Assembly: GCA_013399115.1 (NCBI GenBank)
Contig: VXAA01006458.1
Coordinates: 51,634-115,633, forward strand
DNA: 64,000 nt
Direction: 5' to 3'
From: Anseranas semipalmata
Taxonomy: Eukaryota > Chordata > Aves > Anseriformes > Anseranatidae
In this document: positions 55,283-64,000 of the stretch, piece by piece
Layout of the letters: every line of letters starts with the position of its first letter
Position numbering within the stretch: the first letter of the stretch is position 1
The notes under the pieces: generated by a model
Seen by the model: the letters and a program-made list of their open reading frames with translations, nothing else
Told to the model about the DNA's origin: nothing
The model's database searches: none
Program-made: the position numbers and the translations under genes

Positions 55283-56029
55283 GACAAAAGGTAATGATAA
55301 TACTATTCCTTAACTAAAGTGCCTCTATTTATATTTTTTATTTATGGCTGAAAAAATGGGGCTGATACAATTGAGGGAACGGACTTGGGGGGGTGAGGTT
55401 TAAAAAAAAAGGATAAAAAAGGTTAAAAGAAGTTTGGCCTCTGACGGTTTAAGGAATGGTTGCTCACGTCAAATTTGCAGGCGGTTGGATGGGAAGGGGC
55501 GAACGCCTGCTGGGGTCCTGGCCCCCCGGTCCTGCCTCCGCGGCCCAGTGCCACATCAGGACCTTTCCTGACAAATTTCCTCTTGCCCTCCCAGACCTGG
55601 TTTTTGTTGTTGTTTTGTTTTACAGCAGCCTCGTTGTTGGGCTGAGTTTGCCATTTCTTTGTTTTCTTTCCAGAAAAAAAGAAAAAAAAAAGAAAAGAAA
55701 AAAAGATATATATATATAAATAAATACAAAGGCTGTGTGCAGGTAATTCCATGTGCCATTGTCAAAAACTACTTTTAGATTGGTGCTGGTGTAAGTAGCC
55801 GCTCTTTTCTCTTGGGTGTGTATTTTAAATATGACTTTTTTTTTTTTAATAATGCCAAAAAGAAAAAAAAAATCCATAATAATTTGTAAACTGAAGTATA
55901 TGTCTTGGACCTTATTAGCTTCGTAGTGACCGAGGTAGTCTGTTAGGTGCAAGAATGTTATTAGTCTTAGCTAGCGGGAAATGCTGTGTAATGTCATGAG
56001 ACTGTACATTTTCTAAGATGGCAATATGC

Positions 56030-56035
56030 AATAAA
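56030..56035 (+). terminator. DAAM1: Main DAAM1 polyadenylation signal (AATAAA)
   Basis: AATAAA in the context gcaatatgcaataaagaaaa, followed within 30 nt by GT-rich sequence (ggtgagtgtacgg). It is the last AATAAA of the AT-rich 3' UTR, and the base composition changes just downstream, so this is the probable distal poly(A) site. Confidence 0.75.
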
Positions 56036-56055
56036 GAAAAGCGATTCCGGTGAGT

Positions 56056-59000
56056 GTACGGCACGGAGCCACGAGTTATTGTGCAAAGCAGCACACACAG
56101 CAGCCTCTCCTCAGTGTCGCTGGGGATGGGAGAAAAATGGGCTATTTGGGAGAAAAAAAAAAAAAAGGGCTATTTGGGGCTTGGGACAGATGTTGAAGGA
56201 AAGGTGTGAGTGGGCTGGGGCCTGGGGATGCAAACGCATGTGAGAAGGAGAGGTCTCTGGCCTCAAACCTCTGAGTTTTTTATAATTTTAGCCTTGAACA
56301 AGGCTGGTGGAGGCGAGCTGGGGGGGCCAGCAGAGCCTGGGGACCAGCAGCACCAGCAGCCGGTCAAATGCGGAGCAGCACCGAGTCAAACAGCCACAGG
56401 TCACAATGTGGGGCTTTGCCGCAGCTTTCTCCTCCGCCCGAGCATCAATCAGGTTGGTGCCCAGTGCGTGCACACACGGGCAGTGCAAGTGCTTGCATGC
56501 GGGAGCTCAACTGGTTCAAAATGCTTTTGTGGGTGATCCAAATACCACGAAATTACCTCCACCGCTTGTGAAATGGTAGAGTGCCCACTCCACTGTGGTT
56601 ACCTCCAGGACTTCTCCCAGCGCTGGGGTTGTGCTGGGAGCCAGTTTTGAGCAGGATCCCCTTGCTAAAACCCAGGTTTCCTTGCATTTTGTTGTCATGT
56701 AGCATGAACTCTACATTAAAGCTCAGGTTCCTGGTTCCCAGCGCAGCTCTGTGGCGTTCAGGCACTGAATTACCTTTTTTCCATGACTTCCTTTACCGAC
56801 CCACATTCCAGCATTCACTCTCCTGCCCGTGCTCCCGGCCCAGCCTCGGCCCCGGCTCTGCAGGGGGGGCAGGATACGTGCGCCACGGTGCGGGACCGCA
56901 GCACAGTGGGCTGGAAGGCCCAGAGCGAAGCAGTCAGCTGAGATGGGGTTTCTATGGGGAATCTTCTCCATTTAATAGCAGGGAGATAGCTGCTGTTTGG
57001 GTTACATTTTCTGGAAAGCATCTACAATTCAGATGCTTTATTGAAAATGCGATGTGACCTCGGGGCAGCGTATTGCCCAATGTTCTGTAAAATGCACCAG
57101 GCTGAGCCCGACAGCCACCAGCGCAGGTCAGGGAAGAACACAACCACCGCGGCACATCAGATTGCGCCGGAGAAATAAGTGACCTGGTTATTCCGGCATT
57201 TTTCCCCTGGTGCTGAGCAGTTCAGATGCGTTGCTAGGTCGGGTAAGCAAATTACACTTATGTGGTTGAGAGGGAATGCCTGGGTAAGGGTTTTAAGAGA
57301 AAGCTACCTACTGATTTCACATGGTTTATAAAGGCAAGGATAACATGCATAAAATGAAGGCTCCCAAGTATTTGGAAATTACTCCCCAATCTGTTCTGTG
57401 GGCTTCTGCCAATGCCTGTCATTTCAAAAGCAGCTGAACCTGGAGGACCTTAGTGCCAGCAAGGAAAGAAATAGCAGAAAACAAATGGCTCCTCTCAGAG
57501 CACATTTCCTTCCTGTACAGAACTATAGCTGCATCCAGCTCATCTTTCACAATCACCCCGCAAGCCTACAGGCATGTTTTTGTACCGCTTCACCCAGGCC
57601 AAACACCCTGAACAAGGCTCCGGGGCATGACTGCTGCCTGAGCAGTGAGTACCAGCACAGCCCCTCCAGTCTGGGTTGCAAGATGAGCACAATGATCCCT
57701 GTAGAAAAACAAGAAAAAACAGATTACTCTTTGGTTGTGGATATTACAGATTGCACTAGAAGAGCCTGGGGTAAAGGCTTAGCCAAAAACCCACCCCGGA
57801 GCCGATGTGTGGAGCTGAGCACAGAGCCGCGATGCCCACACTGGTGTGGAGCAGGGCAGAGCAGTGCGGACACCTCCTGGGACAGGGATGCTGGCGGCTG
57901 CCACCACCTCCCTTTGCTAAAGCACCGCTGCCTGGCGAGGAGGGGACTTCATGAGTGAAGCCAGTGCAGGATCGGACGTGGCTCCCCGGAGCACGTCGTG
58001 CTGTGCAGATACTCCCTTCTCCTTTGAGCCCCCCCTTGCTAAATCTCCTCCAGCTTTGGCCACAGCCTCCTGGGGTCTTTCTGGCTGAGCAGAGAGCATC
58101 CATCGCTCCCCAGCCAGACTAATGCAGGCCCTGGGTGTTGTGTCCTGGGGCTTGTGCTGCTTTTGCTTTGATTTTTTTTTCCTCATCCATTTTATGCCAC
58201 AGGGAGGGACTTATAGGCTGTTTCTCCACGTCACTTCTCCTGCTTCCCACAGTGGTGTTTTCCTAGAAAAAAAAGTGCATGTAGAAACAGTGCTTTTCCC
58301 CAACAGCTTCAGCTGGGGAGAATGCAGATGCCCCAAGACTCAAGCAGTGAGCTGCCCAAGGTGTGGCATTAGCAACACTTTGCAAAGCCCATCGGGCACA
58401 GCAAGAGGGCTGGCCACAGGATGGGCAGTGTCTCGTCCTCCTGTATCCCCCATGGGCCTCACCCTTGGATCTCAGTGAGCTCATGGCTTGCAGCAGGAGC
58501 GCAGCGGGGCATGGGCCACACAGGCCTGTATCCCCTTGCCTGTGATTCCTCCTACGGGATGTGGGAGCATTTTATTCTATCTCGTGCTTGTGTACTGCTT
58601 TGCAAGCAGATCTAGAGGAGCAGCCACATATTAACAATCAGGGTCACCAAATAAGAACACCAATGCAGCTGGAGCGAAGAGGCTGTGCTGGTGGACGAAG
58701 CACTGCCAGCATCAGGACTGGTCTCGCCGGGCACCCAGGCTGTAGCTTGTGCAGCTCCGGAGCACGCAGCACAGAGGTTAGCCAGCATTGCAAAAAAAGC
58801 TGCTTTTCTGATGTGCTTTCTGAATTACTCATTTCAGCCTCTACGAAAAACCTTCCAAAGATTCAGAGGGGTAAACTTAGAGCTTTCACTGCATTTGTTG
58901 CAGCCCTTGCTCTTTATTTGGGCACAGCAGTCCTGAAGGCAGAGTGATTGATCTCATTAGCAGAAGTAGGCTTGTCTTATGCTCATTAGTGGAAAGGCTG

Positions 59001-61940
59001 TGCTGGCTGCTCAGATCTCTGCTGGCATCTGCTGGATACACAAACCAACACCAGTGCTGAAAGAGGAGCGGGGATGTTGGATCTCATTCCTGTCCTGGTG
59101 ATTGCTATCAGCTATTACAGCCCATCAGGCTGTCACTAACAAATTGTTTTTAGTTCATAAGCTGTATACAAAGCATTCGGTTTGAACTGAGCCTTCATCT
59201 GGGGATTACGAAGGGAGTGGAAAGTAATGAATGAATCTGATGATTACATCAATGGCAAAACTTCCAGACTCCAGTTGGAACAGTACCTTTTAAAATGCTT
59301 CCCATTCCTAAAGCCTTAATGTTTCCCTTCTAAGAAATAATGCGTAAGCCATATCAGTGGCATGCATATCATTGCCAAATAGTATGGCACTCTTAAAAAG
59401 GGTGAGCATGCTAGGAAGTCGATGAGTGACAAAGGCGCCTAAGGACTCATTTTTAGATTTGACTTAGACTTATGTTGTCACTAGTATCCAGGGCTGAACT
59501 GGTCTTCAAATCATGTGAACTGCTCTCTCTTTTATGCTGAACCTACTGCACTGAACCACCCATGTGATTTTTGAATTGGGGTGCTAAAAAGTGTCCCAAG
59601 TCCCTTCACAGAGCCCTCGTGAGAATGCAATTGTGGCTTGCCTCGCACCCAGACTCACCTCAACGGAAGAAGAAGGACAAAAGTACCGGCGAGCCATGGC
59701 TGGCGGGCTGGATCCTCAAAGCTGGTTTTGCAGTGTCTAAATCCCCAGTGTCTCGCTGCCAGCTGGGTGCCCCCTCAGCACAAAGAAGGGGGATCTGTAA
59801 GTGGGGTGACAACAGCACAGGCACGTAAAAGATGTGGAGCTGATGTCCCCGTAGTGGCTTGGCCAGGAGCCACCTCCTGCAACGTTTTCTTCCCTGAGAA
59901 CAAGCTGTGACCATAGGCAGAGTTTTCAGAGCTGGAGTGAAATAGTGAGGTGACCATCAGGTTTCCTCCTCCTGGATGAGCACACAGAGCTCCTGCCAGG
60001 TACAAGGGCAGACTGAGCACGGCTGAGAGCTTCTCCCCCTCTCTGCACCGTTGGTGAGAGGCAGCAACCTTCAGCACCGCTGGGAGACAGCAGCACTTCA
60101 AACGCTGTTCTGGCAGGCAACCTGCAGCCTTCGGTGTGCGTTTTGTGTGTGTTGGTGTTCCTCTCTCTCTTGTTTGTGGCGTAAGACACTTCACCCTTTG
60201 GTTGTGTTTTTTAAAGCACACTCTGAAAAATGTAGCTGTAGAGACTCGTGTACCCAAATTGCCCAGCAGTGCTGTAATTGTTGAGCACACAGGGCAGGCC
60301 CAGCTCTGGATCAGCACTGCAGCAGGTCCACCGCAAAAAGGATCTGGTCAAGAATCTTCCCTTGCTACACCCCAAGTTAGCATTTAGAAAAGGGCTGTTT
60401 GGGACAGCTCAAAGATCAGCTGCCCTCACTCAGCTCTGCACGTGCAAGTCTAATGCACAGGCACTGGCCAGTGCTTGTTAAAAATAAGTGGAACTCTGTG
60501 CTGTTCCAGCTTCACTTCCACCTTCCTAGAAAGCCCCGTTCATTCCCTCCTGGTGCAGCTCCCGTCGTGCCTCATGGCTGACCTCAGTCCTGGCTGCCCC
60601 AGTCTTGTCCCTTGCCAGAAGCAACTGCCACAGGGATGCTTCCCTGACCTGTGGTAAGCCAGTCGGGGCACTAAATCAGTACAAACCTCACCCAGAGGGA
60701 GGGTGAGGTTCCCTCAAAAGACGGAATCAATGGTTTTCTGTCATTTAGTGCCTGAGCTGGTTAGCAAGAGTCAGCTGGGATGGCTGGGATGGAAGAGGCT
60801 GGGAAGGTGGCTAGAGCAGGACCAGCCTTTTCAGGGACTTTTACCAATAAGATCAATGCAGCCTACCATTGAACAGCACACCAAGAGTCAAGCACAGCAG
60901 CGCTGGACCTTCATCTTTCTTGTTTTCTTAAGCCAAGAACTATCCCTTATTTTGTCTGCTCTTACTAAGTTTGTTCCATTTGGTAGAAAAAGCTCTTGCA
61001 TGCAAAAGTTGCAAGAAAAAAAAAAGAGTGGTGCTAAAGACAGAAAGGCTCTAAATGATCAGCTCTGGTCAAAGTACAGGCTTTGCTTCAGAGCTGCAAA
61101 GGGGACAGGTCACAAACAGTAATGCCCCCTCTCATACAACACGGCCTTTTTGCTGTTGTAAGCATACATGCAGAACACGCCAGCCGTACCGCGGCCAGAG
61201 GGCTGGCGTTAGGGTGCTGCTCTGCGGGCAATACACGAACTGCAGGCGGTCTGACTACGCCTGCTGTCTGTACGGCACACATGTAAGGCTGATGACTATC
61301 GAGCTTGGACTGTTCCTGTGCTTCTGTCCCCCCCATGGCACTACAGAGCACAAGAGCTTACTCTAAGGAGTGTTGCCAGGACTCACTGAGAAACGTTCCT
61401 TCTGGGAATGCCGAATCCCAGCGGGTTTTCTTTGCCATCTCCTGGATCACAGTTAAAATTTTCTGTAGATAACGTAAGAGTCAACAGCTAGCGGGACTCA
61501 GGCAAAAGCTCTTGAAGCTGTTGAGCCATACCCTGCTGCAGGTGGGAAGGCCAGAGAAACAAAAATGCAAGCAGTTCCTGTGCTACCCTTCCAACAAGTC
61601 ACCAGTGTTCACCTTCTGTCAAACAGCTCCTGTGAAAAGCAGTCCAGCTTCTCTCTGAAACCGTAAAAACGCACTGCTCAATGTGCAAAATCCAAGATCT
61701 ACAGGGGAAAATGTCAGTACTGAGAGGTATCCAAGGGTCACATCTTTTCCTTGTGGACTTCAGGAGCATCACAGAAAGAGAATTACAGTAATGCTTACAG
61801 CATAAAAAATGGCTGCATTAAAATTTCACAAACAATCAGGTCGCATTTCACAATTAGGTCTCTGTCTATTATCATTCATCTGGCAATTTTTTTACAGAAG
61901 TTCCCTTCTCAAGGCTGTGTTGAGAATGATGCCAGGCTGA
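56056..61940. other. Intergenic region between DAAM1 and GPR135
   Basis: About 5.9 kb without a supported gene. Several open frames of up to 186 codons (for example plus strand 57398-57958) show no known domain, and their frame changes freely with neighbours, as expected by chance. No CR1 copy was recognised here. Confidence 0.8.
56129..56178. repeat. Tandem duplication with an A14 run
   Basis: A unit like gggagaaaaatgggctattt is repeated once, with the internal A run grown to 14 in the second copy. It lies about 75 nt after the probable DAAM1 cleavage site. Confidence 0.8.
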
Positions 61941-61944
61941 CACT

Positions 61945-63334
61945 TTAATCTCCTGCATAAAAGACAATTTATTTCTTGTCTCAGTTGCAAAATAAGGATG
62001 GTATGTTCACTTGAGTCACAAAGAGTTGAAAAAGCTGGTAAAACAGTAACATCGTATTTTTAAAGACTGTACAAGAAAAACACCGCCCGTCTTTCACATT
62101 TAATTCTGGCAAAGACAAAGGAAGGACAATCTTAGTTTCTGATTCAAAATACTAACTTAAGGCTTTAGGCCTCTTGAGCCTGTGGGCAAAAAAAAAAAAG
62201 AAAATTATACAGATAAATTCATAGGAATTTATGCTGTGCAATAACACTTCCATTTCCTGGTGTGATCTTCATTTTTTCAGTGTCAAACAGAGCTGGTTTT
62301 TAAATATTACATTCCAGTAACATATTGCTGCCATCAGCACAGTGATATCTGTTCTCTGCATATACACATTTTCACATGCTTAAGCACACAAAGAACACAT
62401 GGTATCGCTTTACCTCTCCTTTGGATACTCACCTCTCTTGCATGGCTCCTCTAAACACGGTTAAACTGTTAGAGATGTGAGACACTTCTGATGAGCTCAA
62501 AAACAAAGCGTACACCTTGTGCACAAGCTCAGTGATACCATAGTCTACACCCACACCCTTTTCCTCAGTTCTGAAGAGCTCTCATTTCTCACATTCATAG
62601 TATTTTAAGCTGTCTGTACCTGTAAAGAAAAAGAAAAGGCTGCTGAAATTCTGACAAGTTTAATCTTCCTTTCCCTCCCTCCCAGTATCACACATCTTCC
62701 CTCTCTGTAGACATTTGTCACAACAATTACTGTTTTGTTATGCTAGGGAGTTTAAGAAAAAATCATCTTAATAGATCACTTTTTAGCCTGTCCTACATTC
62801 TATAACTTCCACACTTAATGCACTTCCACATATAATGAGTTAAAGCAACATTTTCCTGCCATGATGCGGTTTTCACAGTGTGGTGTTTTCGGAGTGTCTT
62901 CCAGCTGCCAGCGTTCAGCTTTCAATTGCTTTTTTGGCACTTAACAAACAGCTCACACAGTCAGTCGGTTTGGGCTGTATTTGTGTGTCTGCTCCTCAGC
63001 TTCACTTCGGTGCTTTCTGCAGGACTGGAGCAATTGCTGCTTTGTTCTTGCAGCCAAACTCTTGTGCTGGCTTGGCCCAGCGGCTATCACCAGTGCATCA
63101 GGCCTGCTGAAATGGAAAGGGCACTCCCTTTCCCCGGGATCTCTCTCTGCTTGCAGACTGGGTCACCAAACCAGAGCTCGCATGATGGAGAAGAAATCAC
63201 ACTATCGCTCACGCAGTCCCATCTCTGATTTCCCGGTAGTCTGGCTGCAAAGTGCCCCAAGCGCTGGGGCTCCCGCTGTTTCCTCAGGGAGACAGCCATG
63301 GGGCCCAATGCCTCCATCCCGGACCCCAGCCCTG
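61945..63334 (-). other. GPR135: Presumed GPR135 3' UTR
   Basis: Mixed to AT-rich sequence directly after the stop codon of GPR135, without an interrupting gene on either strand. The end point rests only on the AATAAA at 61968-61973. Confidence 0.4.
61968..61973 (-). terminator. GPR135: Possible GPR135 polyadenylation signal (AATAAA on minus strand)
   Basis: TTTATT on the plus strand, the nearest canonical AATAAA found 3' of the GPR135 stop, about 1.36 kb away. ATTAAA variants lie at 62099-62104 and 61944-61949. A 3' UTR of about 1.4 kb is inferred. Confidence 0.35.
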
Positions 63335-64000
63335 TCAGAGGCTGGTGTTGACGGTGTCCGCTTTGGCCTGCACAGCAGCTTCAGAGATGGTGTCCGGCTG
63401 CCCATCCCGACAGAAGAGGACGGCTGGGTTCTTGCAGGCCCACATGGCCACCTCTGCCCCGCTCGCCGGGCTGGAGGAGGACGGCGCGCTGCCCGGGGGC
63501 CCGCTGTGCCGGTTGACGTAGCGCTCCCGCACTCGGTCGGCCCGGCTGCGGGGCTCCGGCCGGTGGCCTGGGGCCGAGAGGTAGACAGCCACGTTGTTCC
63601 TAGTCCTGTAGCCACCCTCGCGGCTGCGCCGCAGCAGCACGGAGATGTTGGGGTTGCGGGCGGCATAGATGAGGGGGTTGATGGCCCCATTGGCCCAGGC
63701 CATCCCACTGGCCACGGCGTCCATGGTGGGCGAGAAGGGCAGGCGGCCAGCGGCGGCGGCCAGCCCCAGGATGCAGTAGGGCCCCCAGCAGCAGATGATG
63801 GAGACGATCATGATGAGGACGGTGGTGGCCGTGCGCATCTCCCCGTAGGCCCGCAGCAGGTGCCCGTAGGTGGTGAGGGGCCGCACGCGGCTCTCGGCCA
63901 GCCGCACGGCCCGGCAGATGTTGTAGTGGCAGAAGCACATGAGGGCGAAGGGCAGGAGGTAGCAGAGCACGATGAGGGCCGCGCCGTAGGGCGGCCCCAG
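63335..64000 (-). CDS. GPR135: GPR135, orphan class A GPCR (3' part, cut by the window edge)
   Basis: 221 residues and a TGA stop (complement of 63335-63337); the frame is open to base 64000, so the N-terminal part and TM1 to early TM5 lie outside. Visible: end of TM5 (VLCYLLPFALMCFCHYNICR), ICL3, TM6 with the CWxP motif (CCWGPYC), TM7 with NPxxY (ANGAINPLIYAARNPNIS), then a Ser/Arg-rich tail with RYVNRHS and WACKNPAVLFCRDG. It closes with NTSL, a class I PDZ ligand form. TM6 (RTATTVLIMIV), the NPNIS helix-8 start, the GYRTRN motif and the tail match mammalian GPR135 from memory. The ligand is unknown; family reports describe constitutive beta-arrestin association and interplay with the melatonin MT2 receptor. 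The gene is very GC- and CpG-rich and single-exon in this part. It faces DAAM1 tail to tail, as in human. Confidence 0.93.
   Translation of the reverse strand: MGPPYGAALIVLCYLLPFALMCFCHYNICRAVRLAESRVRPLTTYGHLLRAYGEMRTATTVLIMIVSIICCWGPYCILGLAAAAGRLPFSPTMDAVASGMAWANGAINPLIYAARNPNISVLLRRSREGGYRTRNNVAVYLSAPGHRPEPRSRADRVRERYVNRHSGPPGSAPSSSSPASGAEVAMWACKNPAVLFCRDGQPDTISEAAVQAKADTVNTSL

Larger units (their letters stand above)
53514..56055 (+). other. DAAM1: DAAM1 3' UTR (about 2.5 kb)
   Basis: AT-rich sequence follows the TGA without further long coding frames and runs to a canonical AATAAA at 56030-56035 with GT-rich sequence just after. It holds several other AATAAA motifs and two long A-rich tracts (55098-55130 and 55673-55729) that could cause false priming in oligo-dT libraries. 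The exact cleavage point is inferred. Confidence 0.8.

Noticed and set aside
57398..57958. 186-codon plus-strand frame in the intergenic region
   Set aside because: No domain, signal peptide or motif recognised, no splice or promoter context; fits chance in mixed-composition DNA.
59775..60317. 180-codon minus-strand frame in the intergenic region
   Set aside because: Cys-rich by composition only; no recognisable family and overlapped by other equally open frames.
63202..63708. Long alternative frames over the GPR135 coding region
   Set aside because: They are out-of-frame shadows of a GC-rich gene; only the frame ending at 63335 shows GPCR motifs.

Overview
The window is ordinary vertebrate nuclear DNA, almost certainly from a bird. 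Coding exons are short and widely spaced, with consensus splice sites. An old CR1 LINE 3' end at about 11.19-11.33 kb is the commonest kind of interspersed repeat in avian genomes. No bacterial, plasmid, phage or CRISPR feature was seen.

Nearly the whole window is one plus-strand gene, DAAM1 (Dishevelled-associated activator of morphogenesis 1, a Diaphanous-related formin). All 25 coding exons are present, from the ATG at 754 to the TGA at 53513. A 3' UTR of about 2.5 kb follows, ending near an AATAAA at 56030. Non-coding 5' exons and the promoter lie upstream of the window. The exons join in phase into about 1,057 residues, plus a stretch hidden by a 31-N assembly gap in the proline-rich FH1 exon. 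Domain order is GTPase-binding/FH3 armadillo region (exons 1-10), coiled coil (11-12), FH1 (13), FH2 (end of 13 to 24) and DAD (25). Exon 15 is a 30-nt in-frame microexon. Two of the 24 introns (4 and 19) must use GC donors to keep the frame.

From 56.06 to about 61.95 kb is intergenic DNA with no supported gene. At the right edge, on the minus strand, lies the 3' part of an orphan class A GPCR, GPR135: end of TM5 through TM7 and the C-terminal tail. Its 5' part runs off the window. DAAM1 and GPR135 face each other tail to tail, the order known next to human DAAM1, which supports both identifications.

The introns hold several AT-rich, TAAT-dense blocks that could be conserved enhancers, a few simple repeats, one old palindromic interspersed repeat and one unidentified minus-strand remnant. 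Nothing here supports a new multi-gene system. The best leads are the microexon with its upstream TGC motifs, the two GC-AG introns, the out-of-frame FH1 gap and the candidate regulatory blocks.
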